A DNA stretch of 64,000 nt from Nematostella vectensis (GCF_932526225.1 NC_064045.1:7324498-7388497); one strand, 5' to 3'; counted from the stretch's first letter, positions 1-15,247 are shown. The notes: generated by a model not told the origin, from the letters alone. Made by a program: numbers and translations.

Positions 1-1380
1 TAAGCTTAAAATAGCAATTTCTGGCGGGATTGAGCTGCAGCAATAGTTTAGCACCTTAGTACACGATCCAACTATTGTTTTAGAAGTCTTTTTGATATTT
101 ACGTCAAACTCAGGTTCGCCCAGACAAAATCCCTTATAGATCTTCTACACTCGCCGTGAGCCTGGGCTACCTGTGTTTAAGTCTGAAAATAGCCAGTCTC
201 TGAGAAGGCTCACTCAATGCAATGGTTGTACGCGCCTAAGTTTGAGCTGGTTAAACTTATCTCGCATATGCCCTACTGATATTGTGAGGAATGCTTTATC
301 GCGTCTTTCATCTGTGTTTCAAACGAGAAAACCTCCTCTAAATTCGCCCCTTGAGGGAAAAGAAGCTTATGTTTCACGTGAAAATCCACTCCAGACGCCC
401 TAGTTTTATAATACTTCACTAGTTATTCAATGGTCTACAAATGCAAATGCCTTGTTATAGCATAAAGTATCGCTATGTGCAAGATACCTTAGAGGCCTCG
501 AGCCTTTCGATTCTGTACAATATGCACTTCACCTCAATTTCCAGCTTTTTGTCCAACCAAAAGTTCTTCGATGTAAGGATTCCACCACTTTCGATGCCTC
601 CGTTTGCGAGGCAACCCAATCAAAGTCTAGCGGATTTTATAAAGAACCTTTATCAAATGTCAAATATAAAGCAACTTCGATTGCCATTAAGGCGAGTCCT
701 CTATTGTCTATTACTGTAATAAGAAAATAATGATCTTCGTGAACCCTGATGAAGAGATTGAAGTTGGCCTGTGTAGTAAGAGGAGAAACAGTAGACTTAA
801 GGTTAAATGGAATATCAATGTCAGTGTCCCGTAGATCAAATAGGGTGTGAATCACTTATGGATCAAGTTATTTCATCAGATGTTTAAAAACTACACGTAC
901 TCGAGTACCCGCTTATCGGGATGCACACAGAACAATGCTTTTGCTAATGGTCCCACCAAATACAAACGTTGCTTGAATACTTCCTCTTTTTTTTCTTTTT
1001 GCGATAATAAGGGAGGAGTCAACAGGGCATGTCCCATTCGCGAAGCTAGGGGTTGCGCAGGCTGTACTCGACATCCCCTCCCCTCTTTCATTTGAAAATA
1101 AATCGCCCTCCCTTTAGCTACGCGAATATCAGAATCTCAATAAAAATATACATATATATATATATATGTGCATGCTATTTATTTTTAAAAGAGCAAAATA
1201 TAAGCACAAATATAAAGATGACTACGGCGGAAGACAATACCTAAATAAATGTCCATACCTAAATACCTAAATAAATGTCCATTTTTTTTCTTTTATTATA
1301 AAGGGTTACACTTGAGTTGGAGCCGTGCTCTGTTGTGTCAACTTTACCGCTATTTCAATATGTGATGTAGTGGTAGAAGC
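1..1380. other. no recognisable gene
   Basis: I see only short open frames without family resemblance in this AT-rich stretch. A 19-base motif beginning gagcctgggctacctgtg near 157 recurs near 16,358, which suggests a scattered repeat. Nothing else is supported. Confidence 0.5.
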
Positions 1381-1390
1381 CTTATAAATA

Positions 1391-1627
<237 letters not shown>

Positions 1628-2397
1628 GGTCGCACAAAACACGAAATTTTAGTATGAATAATATCACGTAATTTGGGAGCATTTGATACGTTTTGACCCG
1701 ATTTTCCAATATGCCTCGAGGCGGACACATTGTTCGCTTGGCGGTTTCGTTAGACTAATGTAATTTTCATAATTTATTTTCTGGACATTTCTTTGCCGGG
1801 AGAACGAGCAAATGATGACAAACTGCGGCCGATGGCTTTTATATTGCTGTTTTTCAATGTCACACTTACGGCAAAATTTAAGCAATTTCACGTGAGATTG
1901 ATAAAGAAGAGATAAAATGTCCCAATTTCCGAATCATTTTGATATAAAGACCCGGCGTATTTAGGAAGAACGTTACAGCATTGTTTGTGTCACATATGGT
2001 ATTAGCGGTGGGTTAAGTATTATAAGTAACCTAAGCGGTTTTTAATATGCGGCAAAGCAGTACGAACCTTAGTCCTGTGTCCTATACTTATCTTTTTTTT
2101 TTTCTATATTTTCTTCTGATATATTTTCTTTTGTGTCCAATACACCCCTGAATAGCTTAAAAAACGAGCATAATTATGCTCTCTTCAAAAAATTATTTGA
2201 ATATCTCTAGTCTTATTAAATTGTCTAAATATGGCGGATTGTCGACAATCTTTCTAACCAAGTGGGTACCCAGAAATTGTTGAGGGTGGGGAGGGGGGGG
2301 GGGAGAACAGTCATAGGTATCATATGGAAGAAGGGTAGTATTTCACAGGAATTCGTGAGCGCGCGCGCCGTTTTTGATGCCGTTCGTGTTGACTTGC
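1628..2397. other. no recognisable gene
   Basis: Unannotated AT-rich sequence with a short poly-G run near 2,290. No coding similarity is seen on either strand. Confidence 0.5.
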
Positions 2398-2401
2398 TTA
2401 A

Positions 2402-3384
2402 GGGTGTACTGACATCTGTTGCTAAGAAAAATTGAATATAGCATAAAAGCTTTGTGGAAAGTCATAAGGGTCTGATATTTGCCAAGTTGACCACCACAAG
2501 TGTGCTGACTATTATGATAACGTTACCCAGTGACATCATAATGTGACGTCATAGATACAGATAAAAGCAAATATTTCAAATAAAATTGCTCGAAAACAAA
2601 TATTAAATTGGTTTTATGAATCTTGAGGGATGGGCGCATTAAGCCAAGCATGCGTTTTAGAAATGATTGAGTAATTGTTTTTTATGATTTTTTAAAGGTC
2701 CTGAAATCCAGATTATTTGATATAATTTTGGTTTCTGTTAGATTAACACTAAATCCATGCTTGGCTATATGAAGGAGAATTTTATAAAAAGGAATACAAA
2801 AAAATATTGCGTTTTGAAATAACTTGGCGACAAAAAAAGCTTTTTTTTTAGAAAACGCAGAACCGGAAGTGAAACAAAGCCTGCGCGTGTTCATTCGGCC
2901 TGCTCAGACACACTGATATCTCACATGATGAAATTTAAATGAAGTTTAAAAACAAAATCCAATAGTGTTTCATGGTACATATACTTTAAAGGAACGACAT
3001 CCGTCATATCATGATTAAAATTGAAAAAGTATTTTAAAATTCTGACATAGCGCGCGCTACTTTGCAATAAAATTTTCAGTGCGTGCGCGAGCTTTCGGTG
3101 TTTGCAGCGCGCGCAGGTAGTGAAAATTGAAAACTTTGGCTTAAAAAAGGTTGGCTTGACTAAATCTTGGCTGAATCTTCGTTTTTACAAAACATTGGAA
3201 ATATCATCACCCGAAAAGGCTGAGATCAACTTGAAGTCAATTTTTGGGAACTTGAAACGCATATTTTTATTTCTTTTACTTCAGGAAAGCTTGGAATGAC
3301 GAATTCCGTGTTATGTATATGCGCGCTCTCAACGCCACCAGCGTAGCAACGTCGTTACTGAGCAACACTAATGTCAGTACACCC
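2402..3384. mobile_element. non-autonomous inverted-repeat transposon with TTAA target site
   Basis: The left end reads TTAA then gggtgtactgacat. The right end reads atgtcagtacaccc then TTAA, so the termini are mutually inverted and both are flanked by TTAA (2398-2401 and 3385-3388). Similarity continues inward through a tgttgct-like block and GC-rich gcgcgc segments near both ends. The 983-bp interior has no transposase-sized frame, so the element is non-autonomous. TTAA points to a piggyBac-type target. Because the ends are palindromic, a TAA target of PIF/Harbinger type is an alternative. Confidence 0.75.
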
Positions 3385-3389
3385 TTAAG

Positions 3390-4610
3390 CTCTCTAATGA
3401 CCCACAATGGCCAACGGGATGCGCGCGCATCATACACCCGCGAAAGCGCCAGGAGCCTAGACAAAGGGCAACATTGAATTATTCACAAGTGCGTCAGCGT
3501 CAGAGCACGGTACCGCAGTCAATCTCAGAATTTGGGTGTAAATTTTGATTTCTTCAGCACGAACAAAACCTTTGAGAGCACAATGTACAACTTTACCTCG
3601 ACATTTCCTCAAAGGCCAGGAATTTTGACCCCTAGAAGCGGCCATAACACAGTTTCTTGAAATCACCACCCACCCACACATGAATTTACAATTTCATTGG
3701 GGGAGGGGAGGTACGGATCTTTTCTGGAGCACAATTGGAATTTAGATACGCGTGAGAGTGTTATCTGTTGTAGGGTAACTGTAACTATTTATATTCATCA
3801 TTAGTTTATACAAGTGTGAGCTTAAAAATGTGATTGTTGCTTATTTGAACCGAAACATTTCACAATATTCTCAGTGCCTAATTCTTTGTTGATTTCTGTT
3901 TTTAGTGAAAACAACAGTTGATAGAATTTCATTTCTTATCACGATTATCTATCAAACCCTTTTTCTCTTCGTCTATAAATAAACTAAAACGATTTCTCAG
4001 CATCATTTTGGATATTTGTTTATGAAAATATAAGAAAAAATGTTTAAAAACAAAAATATATTTTATGATTGCAAGTTAACATCATTTCGAAAAGGCAAAG
4101 CTGAAAGAATGGTACCGTATGTTCTCTACCGGTCGTACCTGTACAAACGCACCTTTTTTCTTGGAGTTAAAGGGCTTGAATAAGTTCCCCTCGAGATATT
4201 TCTAAACATTGGGGTTAAGGAAATAAAGAGATCCATTTGCTATGCACGCAAGTTTTTGAGTGACTTGATATCAGAGCAGACTTTTATTGTATTGGCACAA
4301 TAGCGATAGTGATCTGACGACGGAGAGGAAAGCTTTGAAGATATGATAATCTATTTTGCGAAACCGCGTTCGTGAATGTATGAATGAATGACTCCTATAG
4401 AGTCAAGATCAATTTGAGAATTTATCCCATTTCTTTATCATTATCATCATCATCGCCGTCTTCTTTGTAATTAAGAACCTTAAGCAACGACAAAGATAAA
4501 GGGAATACGACGCGGAAATCGATAGTAATGGACTGAGAATCCTATAGTTGATTTCTTTCATGAGCGCTTATTGGCTGAAACAGAAAAAAGGCGCTATTTT
4601 AAAAATCCCT
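3390..4610. other. no recognisable gene
   Basis: No frame with family resemblance. One frame on the minus strand (3457-3681) is open but unlike anything I recognise. Confidence 0.45.
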
Positions 4611-4611
4611 A

Positions 4612-4830
<219 letters not shown>

Positions 4831-5404
4831 TTATCATTATAGAGTGGTTTTCAAAATCCTGTGAAATACTTTTTAGTTTATTTAGAATGAATACACTGTA
4901 ATCTTTTTGTTCTCTTTTGTTCTGGCTTGACTATAACACTTTAACAATTACATTTTGTTTCACGGGATTTCAGAAACCACTCTAATAAGTATGAGTATTT
5001 TGGGGTAGAATTATAGCTTCGTCAATGAAAACACAGGTACTTGACCTCTTGCAGCATAAACTCAAACTCAATAGGATTCAAGATATAGCGCTCATCGATG
5101 GTATATAGAGATAATAGCAGTACGTAAAAAATCTCCTCTCCCTGATGCAGTCCAACCATACCATGACGTGAAAATGTAAACTTGTTTAATCGCGTTCGCT
5201 TTTATAGAAAAAAAGTTAGTCTTGTTTCCATCTTTTACTATGTTGCGGATGTTTCATTCTTATTAGTTTGGAGTAGAGTACAAAGCGAGAAGGCATTTTC
5301 GTCCTAGCCGTCGTCGTCCTTGCTTAGCTCCCGACCCTATCATCCTAATAACCACCATCAACATCACAATCATTCAAAAGAATTCTTTTTCTATTTAATT
5401 TTTT

Positions 5405-5850
5405 ATATAACCACAGAAGCTAGTAGTACTCTCAGTTTCTTATGCGGTTGTGAGAACTGGAAAATAAATAACAGAGCTGATAAGATACTGGGCGTTTTCC
5501 AACATTTAGAAGTGCTCGAGGAGAATACTGAACATTTGTTGGCAAGATCACATTAACAACGAGGAAGTTGTGAAGAGAGCTAATATGGGGCCGCTGAGTA
5601 GGGAAGTTAAAGGAGAAGATGGAATATTATAGGCCATGTGCTTACACAAGATCTAGAATGTCTTTGTAATGTAGCCATGACATGGGCACCCAAGGAAAGA
5701 AGGAAGCGGGAAAGCAACTACAACAACTTTGAGAAGGACCGTGTAGAAGGAGGCCTGGAGATGGGCGGGGGAGGGTGGAGGATATGCGGGAAGGAGCGGG
5801 TAAAAACGGCCGGTCGAGAGAGGGCAGGTAATAGGTACTATAACTACAGA
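5405..5850 (+). pseudogene. eroded 3' end of an RTE-like non-LTR retrotransposon (reverse transcriptase C-terminus)
   Basis: Translated pieces in at least two frames resemble the end of the LINE polyprotein widely found in cnidarian genomes and often named after craniofacial development protein 2. Around 5,430-5,530 the text contains CGCENWKINN, matching the family's YGCETWKI block. Around 5,620-5,720 it contains GHVLTQDL followed by AMTWAPKERRKR, matching the block where a Gly-His-Val-Leu motif precedes a TWxPEGKR motif. Stops and frameshifts separate the pieces, so this is a dead copy. The local GC content is higher than the surroundings. Clade assignment is from motif memory, not a search. 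Confidence 0.7.
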
Positions 5851-8800
5851 AGCATTCACTCTCCTTTGTCATTTCTTCCTTCTCTTCATCGTCTTTGCTA
5901 GTTGCGCTTTCAAAAAGCTTGTTGACGGATATTTTTTCTTATTACAACAATGATTTTCTCACAAGGCAACAAGCACATTTAGAACAGGCCTGTGTAATTT
6001 ACTTTAAAGCTAATTAAATGTAAATGAAAAATTCATATTTTATTAGTTGTGAAAAAAATGTGCCTGAAAAGAATTTAGATACACAAATACCAAATTAGGA
6101 TTAATGCTATAGTTTACGAAACCTAGATTTGTTATCGACTTATAATTTTCACAATAAAACCTTAACGGCGCGACATTTTGATCTGTTGCTATAAGGGCTA
6201 GGACTACGTTTTGTTGATGAGATAGATAGTGTCACAAAATTATAACCGGCTGTTTGGGTACCCTGTGCTTATTCCGCGTCGCCATCTTCATTAGAGATTC
6301 ACAAGCCAGATATTTCACCGAATTTTAAGAACATGATAAGAACATGCCGTGGCTAAGATAGCAGAAAAATCGTTAAGAACATTTTCAGCCTTAAAATGCT
6401 CCAAAAGTTAGAGATCCAGCCTCAACTGATAATTAAAGGTTTTTATATTCACTCGTTTTTTATAAGAACCTTTTTATAAGAATGTCCAGCCTGACAGTTC
6501 AACACATTTTAAGAAAGTACTAAGAATATGCCGAGGCGCCGATAGCAGAATTGTTTTTCCTTTTTCAGTCCTGCTGCGTTCTAAAATGCAGAATCAAATA
6601 GTGCTCATAGTAACAACCTTATTATTGCTATCGATCATTAGTTAAACCCATTGACTCCTGGCTATTTTTGAGCTGAATTTACAAAAAAAAAAAAAGAAAA
6701 GAAAACAGATACTTCCCCCCTATTTTGAGTTTTATACAGCCCGTCAAATTCAAACATTTAGCCAGCGGTATCCTAGCTTTCCAACAATGCTTTGCGGCCC
6801 CCACTTTAAATCCCTTGTCGCTGTGCTGATGCGAGCACAAGTTGATGGTTGCTTTTTTTTCATAAAAAATACAGCTATAAGCGTATTCGGAGAGTGTCCT
6901 AGGATAGCATGAAGTCTATTGGGGCACAATTGAGTGCTGCTGTGCTTATGGATATTTGCAAGCAAAGGTGGATTCATGGTGTTTTTTTCTTGTTTGGCTT
7001 TGCCTGGATGAGAAAATAATTTTCTAATGAATCACCACAGCTCTCCTAAATGCTGTCTTTTCTGAAACCAAATTGATTCCAAAATTGTTTACACTGCTAT
7101 TCTGGGTCTGTTTGACCTGGAATTGATTTGTTTGGCTTTGGGGTGAAAAGACTTATAAAAAACCATCTGACTTTGGGGAGAGGAGTGTTGACTGCTTTGC
7201 AATCCGTTATGGCATCCAAGTGGTTTCACAAGTTTTCAAGGAGTGTACATGTCTCATGTATTTTGAGGCCAAGGAAATCGACCTGGAGGATCAGAATAAA
7301 AGTATCTATTGGTGTCTTGAGCTGTGTTTGCTGATATTTCTCCCTTGTTTGGTATTTTGAGCGTTTTGTTGAGAGGGGTGATTCTTCCCTTGTTCGATTT
7401 GAAATTTGTCAATGAGCTATAATTTGGCTAAAGAGTAGTTGCTATCACCTTGGAAGTAAGCATATCTTCAAGACCATTTATCCCTTAGACTGATGCCTGA
7501 GTATCTTCATCTTGTTGTGCTTATTTTACATTTATGAATTTTTTGGGTTGTGGGTACTTCTCAAGGCCGGTACAGGCCGGTTGAGGGGTAAATGTGTTAA
7601 TTCTCTTTCTAATAATTCTTTGGGTATTATATTTTTATATACACTAAAATTTAAGAACATCGTTAAAAACATATCATGCTTTAAAATGTCCCAAAAATAT
7701 TAAGCTTCAACTGAAAATTAGACGATCTTATAAAAAAGAGTGTATAAAATCAATCAGACCATTTCGTATTTAGCACATTGCAAGCCTTATTTTTTCAAGG
7801 GCACCACGGGAAATATTTCAAACTAATTTTCTCACATATCAAATACGAAGAAAAATTCCTTTTGGTAAGGAGCAAATTCTCGATGCGCCTTTTTCTAAAT
7901 ATGATGTGAATGCATGTGTCATTGAAGTACGCTCGTCCCAGCTTTAGAGACCTCGAGATCGAGGTTTAATCAGTTTACTGCGAATCGCGAAAAACCTGGA
8001 TCTTAAGGTCTCTTACGGAAGGCCGACGGAAATCTCAACCGACAAGAGACAAAATATTCTACTAGAACCCACGCTATTTATCAGTCACATACTCAAAGAA
8101 ACTTCAAATAGACACACTGCTTTTACAATTTCGAAATATTTTTCTCATTTTCCGTTAAACATTATCGGAGATTGCTGGGTCAACAAATAGCGCAAAAAAT
8201 TAAGTTACAAATGCGATAAACTCCAGCATTACACACATTTCTGAATCGTAATTTTTTTCCTGGGCAGGTGTTAAATTTGGGTACGATGCTCAAGATTTTT
8301 CCGTGTCAACCGCAAGCATTGTATGCGGGCCGCTAAAACAAGTTTTGCGGGTATATGTGCAAACTGTGCGTAAAAATGCAAGCACCTGGACACATTTATT
8401 ATTTGACATGATTGCATAATAAGAATGTCTGCTTAACGGTCAGTTAAAAAGCGCACGTACGAATATGCCCTTATTCTTTTTCCTCCTACAAACTTATTTA
8501 GTCGACTCTCAATTATTTCTGAAAGAAATGGCTCGAGATAAACTTAAGGGTTTAAATAGAATAGTAGTTGATGAGTAATCAGAAATATTACTTTTTGTTA
8601 GCGAATAGTTCGAGTTACCGAGGGTGGGAGGGTGTAATATACAATATAAAATGACTTGATGTGGTTAACATATTACATTGAATTAGCAAAAAGGTTCCAG
8701 ATACCGAGGGTTTGAGTTGTGTTGAGTAAACTATTTGTTATCCATTTGATACGACCATTTTATATGATGGCTATGTATTTTTTTTTTCATGAGCAGTTGT

Positions 8801-11800
8801 CTAGCTTTTTGTTTGTTTATTTTTTCTCTGCTTTGCCTTTAAGCCAAGTAGTTTTCGTTTAATAGAAAATGTTGTCTGTTGGTACAGAAAGGGATACTGT
8901 TGCTTTGAAAAGCTTCTAAACGCCAGTTTGCATATGTGCCTTTTAAGTGCCATTATCAGGCACACCTTTGTTATTGGTCTGGTTTGATATCAGAAAAATC
9001 TTTTTGGAAATCAAGAAAAGCATGATTTAGTTGTATATGTTATAAAATGCAATCGAAAATATCGCAAAGTCTTCCCTTAATCAGCCGATGAAAGTTTTTT
9101 TTTCACACAGAGGCGCCTGTCTTTACTTGTATTAGTATATGACAATTTTTTTCGGTGGTACAGTCAAACCGGGTAGTCGAGCATTGTCTTTTGTTAATCT
9201 TATTATTAAAAACATTAGGGTTTCCCGCAATAAATAATTAAATTTTGTACACATAACAGTTTGTATCAATGCAAGTAGTAATAAAAGATACGACAAAAAG
9301 CAACATCTTTGTTTATGTTGACGTATACATGCTGAGTGTGTCTTATTGCATTTTTATGAATTTCGTAAGAAAAATGTATAATAAACTTTAAAAAGAGACA
9401 TTTCTACACTTTTTTTCACATTAAATTATGCAAATATCTTTTATCGGTTTTAATTCATATCTAAAAGATACAGGTTGCCCAAGCTGACTAAATAGTGTCT
9501 CTAGAAGTTTTAATAACTGCTCTTTGAAAATCGCAACAGCTTTGCACTTACAGATATAAATATGTTTTCCTTACCTTTCAACCCGTAGAGCCTTGTTTTC
9601 AGATTAACTCGGCCAACCTGTGGGATATTAAATTTAAAATTAACGTCGAAAATGAAAGTGATGGATGGTGCTATATCATTCAGAGAGCGAAAATGATATT
9701 CTCCTGCCGATCGCAGACTGCACAATCATTTTTCTTTTTCTCTATTACCATAAAGCGGAAAAAAGTCAAGCAGTGAGTTTTGTCTATTCTACTATTGAAA
9801 CTTTGTGTAACTCCGTTTATTATTGGAAAATAACATAGGTAATTTGATTTGAATTCAAAACGATGCTCATTTTTCAAGGGTTTGAATTTGTAAATTAAAC
9901 CTGAATTAGAAATTAGCAGTAGTGAAAAAATAGAGAATTGAATAAAACTCGACTGCTTCGTGATAGATAAAAGCTATAAATGTTCGGCATAGAAGATAGA
10001 TTAAGTAAAGGTAATTGGGATGTCCTATACTTTCATTTTGCTGTAGCACTTAACAATTCTAATCGAATCAGCTTATGGGACTTTTCGATAAATAACTTTT
10101 ATGGTTGAAACGATTTTAAGTTATTGTGTATTTTATTTTTTTTCTTCGCCCGTGTGTTTTTAAAAGAAGCCTCGTACAATTCACTGTACTATGTTGTTCT
10201 ATGTACTAGCTGCTTCATCATTGACTGCTACAGGTCGACTTGAAAATTATTTGAATGGTTAAACATTTTTGAATGGTTAAGCCTGCACTACACGTCAACG
10301 TCCTACATGATTCTCTGACACTTCATTGAAAACAACACAACACTTTTCTTAATATTTTGTCAATATTCCAGTACATCTCTAAAGCTTTTTAACACAAAAG
10401 CCATAACAGAATACTCACCTAATTATCGAAGCATACCTATTTTTACCATTTTTTTTCTTTCAAGTATTTCTTCAAGGCTTGTCCGTGTTTCCAATTTTCA
10501 ATAACAGTTCCACATTTCAAGTGTCGATAACACAGGACTGTTGTATGCGTTTAGTTGTGTCCAATAGGAATCAAGCTGTTATGAGAATGTGCACCCTCTT
10601 TAACAAGTCTGTCAAAAAGCTGTCATCAGTGAGCTTGCTTATCAATTGTGGCAGAAGCTATCAGCTTGAATTGAAAATGTCCTGTTTCGAAATTTCAACC
10701 TGCCCGAGATTAAAATCACCTGTCGTGTGTTCAACTTCAAGTCTGAAAGATCGAAAGCGCCTAGAATCGCCACAAGGCCACTAAACGGCGTCAAAATAAC
10801 ATCTAAATTGCAATAAAAAGTTAGAAAATTTCAATTAAAAACAGCGAGAAATTCTGCAATGTTGTTTCTATCTTTGAAGTCATCAAAGGCGCCGAATCGT
10901 TGGCAAAGTAAAGTTTTCCTAGTCTGGTCAAAGCTAATATTTGATTCTTCAAAGATTTGCAACTTTTATTACGGCCTCAAACTGTTTTGGCTTACAAATT
11001 TTAATTTCTACCGAATTCTTGTTTACTATGGAATTTACCCCAATTTAAAAGTCGAATCATCAAAAAGGAACTTCAAACCAATAAATTCAGTAAAAAGATG
11101 ATAATTTTATTTTTGGTAAACATAATTTGGGTAGTAAAAGTGTGGTGCAAGAGGATTTATTAAAAGAAGATTTTCGGTAAACCGTCATGCAAAAGTTTTG
11201 AGTTTGTGTAAACAAATTACAAAAATCATCATTTACCGCAAGTTTCCATGGTGAGCAATTGCTATTTTGTTTACCTTTATTTATTTACCTTTTATTTTTC
11301 GTGTTCATTGGATAAATGTATTGTTTCATTTTACCCAAAATGGTATGACGCTAAGTAATGTGAGATGTACACTGATGCGTCATCCAGCGGAAGGGGATCC
11401 CAATGCTATTAGTTTGAATTTTTTCTATTTTTCCACCTTCTCTAAGGCCATAATAAAAAATGTTATTGAAGTTTATTTTAAAACTGTATATATTCATTTA
11501 ATATTATTTGTTCATTCGATTCGATTTTTATCTTAAAAAAATCTTTTGACCCAAACAAGAAAGCATTTTCCCCAGTGTTTCTTTTTCTTTTTTTTTTTGC
11601 GAAATCGGAACACATAATTAAAGGTAGAAGTTAAGGATAGAAAAATAAAACAATACTATAATCTAGATTTTTATCTAAACGATCTCGAAGCTAAAACTAC
11701 ATGTAGTAAAAGTACAATTACAAATAAAATTACAATGTACAATTACATGCAGGTATTGGATAAAAAATATTTTTATTAACTGTCTTGAATAATGGTAACA

Positions 11801-14800
11801 CAAATAAAAAACACTCTTCGGAAGCGAATCATGTCGGTTCAATTAATTTTATTGCAGTCGAAATAGACTGGTCTTCAAAACGTTAAAACTTGCCCAATCA
11901 TCGGAACAAAAACAACAAAAATTTTCAATGAAAGTTCAACATCAAAATCGTACCACCGGGTATCAGAAATCGACTCCCGATGCAAAGACATGCATCTTTA
12001 ACTGACACTTTTACTACTACGTGTGAAAGAAAATGATTGAAAAGTTACGAACGAGAGGATGTCAAATTCAACGCAATATCTTTTGATGTCGTTCAAAATC
12101 CCCAGTATCTATGCTATTTTCCATTGTTTCACTTTTCCGTTAATCAAGACTTCTGACTGCAAATTTCAACCTACATCTCAACAAAAAGCAAATATTTTAC
12201 CGAAACATGAAAACAATGAAATTTGTGCTAATGCCTAATCGTCAATATTTAATAGAGAATATGAAAAGATAGACAAATTGCAGAGAAGAAAAAAAAATCG
12301 TAGGATAGGCAAATCCAAGTTAAGTAATAAAAATGGTTTATATTCCAAAAATACATCTTTTCTTAACTACAAATCCAAATTTATTATGTATTAATTTTCA
12401 CGTCTTATATTTACCTCAATTGAATCTTTTTATATCTCTGCTGAATTAGTGGTATGATGCTTTGCTCTGCTCGACTATTTTTCATCGTTAAACCCTTGTT
12501 CCGGATCTTCTTTTCTTGGGAAATTACTCGCATAACCTCTTCAGAACCGATTATGTTTATAATAAGCACTTTCGCTCACCCATATTAACAGCGTGGGACT
12601 TTAAAGTTTGGTAATTGACAATAATGAGTCCCATGTTCATAATTCTGTATTGATAATTATTTCTAGGTTTGTTTATCAGCTTGTAGTTAAGAGCACGAAA
12701 CCAAAAAACGGCATAAAAAGTCTTAATATAATTAGTCTTATTAAGACCCATTGTTATGTTGTTTCGCTTCATCTCGTTCGAAAATGCTTGGTATAAAACA
12801 TCGTTTGAAGCATAGAATGTGTCCTGTGCAAGAACCGACTTTTTCCTAAGAATAGGGGTCCTTAATGCTATGACGAAGCGGGGGTGATTGAATGGGCCTC
12901 TTGTCATTCAATGACCATCTTAACATTACAATTTTTGCCATTTGAAAAAATCGAACTTTGTTAAGTGGTTTTATTTCTCTAAATAATCATAAAGACAAGT
13001 TAATCAAACAGCGAGTGAACTGGCACAAACGACGTGAGGATCACGTTTATATATAATAAACGTATATATATAAATATATATTTTGTTAGATATGAAAATG
13101 ACTGTCTTAGGGAATAAAAAGCGTTCCCGCCTTGGTTATCATTTATTCGTTTGAAGGAAATTGTGTGAGAAACAGACGTGCTGTTTCAAGTGGCAAAATA
13201 ATAGATGAAGCTCTTTGCATTTTTCATGACAAAAGCTTAATTATCAAACAACATCAAACAAACTTGCCTTGATAGAAAACTGTCAACCCTCTTAATATTA
13301 AAACTCTTGACTTTTTCTGCCTTGGGAAATAATAATATGCTTTCTTGAGTTTGAAGTGAAAGCGGATATGAGAAAAATTTTCGAATTGACATTCCTAAAA
13401 ATTTTTTAAAACCTTTAAAAACGAAACGTTCTTGGCGTGCTCCAGTTGATGAGCTCCGCTTTGATTAAAAGAAATACCAGTTTTTAGCATTTTCGTGCAA
13501 AGGTCATTTTACAAGTACATTTTGTTTTTCAAAACAACCAAACCACTATTTAGGGACAGACCATTGGAAAAGTGAAGAGGGGGGGGGGATAAGGATTAAT
13601 AAACACGATGAAAAGCCTGAAAAAAAGCATGCAGCCCGAACCAGACAGGAAATAGAAATGCATACTAAACTTTTATAAAGATCATGCACGTCTTGAAGCC
13701 AAGAAACTAAAAAACATGCACGACTTGTCTAATAGTCCGTCTCTTAGGAACATGCAAGGCGATGAAACTAGTGCCTAAACTGGTTGCATCCGATAATCCA
13801 TGTCTCGTAACCCGCAGTGGCTCATGGGTAGCATATAAATGGCCGAATCTTGGTCTCTGAAAGCCGTGTGTACGTTTAGTGGTACAAACAAGAATGCTAA
13901 AGCTTTCTAAACTTCTAAGTTTATTTGATACTCATGAAGCACTAAGGGTTACTTCGTATGGATTCCCCGGGTGCAACCATATTTGAAATAGATAAATGTG
14001 AAATAGGTGTAAATAAAAGATTGCATTTTTTAAAGCGATCACATTTGCTTTGTTTATGTTTATACCCACATCCAATAAAAATATCAGCGCAGAAAAGAGG
14101 GCTTCACGCTATTTATCGCTGAGCTGACCCAGTAATTGTATTCAATATTCATGCAAGCAGTGTGCATTTGTAGTCATATTTGTTTTTATTTTATATACAT
14201 TATGATAATTGAGCTACCACTTATATTATTTGGTTGGTCTTGAGGGGAAATTTCGTAGCGCTTCGAAGCTTTTAAATTTCGTAGCGCTTTGGGATATCAT
14301 CCAATAACGCACCATTCAGGAAATTAAACATTACTTTCAGCTATCATTACACCTAAAAGGGAATATGAGACCGTGAGAGGCGGAGCTTTAAATTCTTACT
14401 CAATTTACAGATCCACCATCAAAATTTAATAACAATTTGATGATTAAGCTGCAAAATATTGTAATTTTTAAGGCAGTGCAACACTTTAAATATCCAAACC
14501 TATCACTTAGAATTTACAGAGCCAGACGCTGAAGAATTTTAATAATTTGTCAACATAAATCATCAATGGACTTGTCATAATATCTTGAATAAAAAGTTAA
14601 TTCTAAGGCATATGCATGCATGTATTATATGAACTTTGTTCAAAGATTACTTACCTTGTATGCGAGTGTTTCATAGAGTAACAAGATGAATATTCCCGTC
14701 ACGGAAATTACTGATATCGATACGGGGTTATGGATTCTCAGTGCCGTAGCATAGTATTTAATATTGGAGGGGAACACTATTGTCTATAATAGCAATTCAA
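5851..14800. other. long gene-free AT-rich stretch
   Basis: About 9 kb in which I find no exon with family resemblance, no RNA gene and no clear terminal-repeat element. Open frames here are short (about 110 codons at most) and look like chance. Poly-purine and poly-T tracts are common, and a short poly-G run lies near 13,580. Confidence 0.4.
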
Positions 14801-14983
14801 TAGGCCATTCCAGCTATACGTTTGCGCGCGCATAACCATAGAAACCTACCTCAACTACCAGAATCCAGCGCGCACTTTTTTAAGCTTACATCAAACGAAG
14901 CGCGCGCTGCATGCCGGTAGTTGAGGTAGGTTCCTAGGTTCCCATGGTGAGTGCGCGCGCAAGCTTATAGCTAGAATGGCCTA
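14801..14983. mobile_element. palindromic MITE, about 183 bp
   Basis: The left half begins taggccattccagctata and the right half ends tagctagaatggccta, its reverse complement with few changes. Pairing continues inward through gcgcgcgc and the block cctacctcaactacc, so nearly the whole element folds into one hairpin. Flanks are ttcaa and ttcat, possibly remnants of a short target duplication. There is no coding capacity. The superfamily is uncertain. Confidence 0.85.
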
Positions 14984-15106
14984 TTCATAGAATGGCGCCC
15001 CAGTGCCCCACCTCCTGCTACAGCGATACCGAAGCGCAAAACAAAAGTCAAAATCATAGCTAAGCGTATGGAAGCCACATTAATTTTAGACAACGCATAA
15101 AAAAGT

Positions 15107-15247
15107 ATGATGATGATGCTGATGATGATGCTGATGCTGATGCTGATGCTGATGGCTATTTTGATGGTGATGGTGATGGTGATGGTGATGGTGATGGTGA
15201 TGGTGAAGGTGATGGTGATGGTGATGGTGATGGTGATGGTGATGGTT
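15107..15247. repeat. (GATGGT/GATGCT)n microsatellite
   Basis: Imperfect hexanucleotide repeat based on GATGGT. The overlapping Met-Val and Ile-Thr frames are repeat translations. Confidence 0.95.

Noticed and set aside
5642-5872. Minus-strand Pro-rich frames
   Set aside because: Antisense shadows of the eroded LINE tail on the plus strand.
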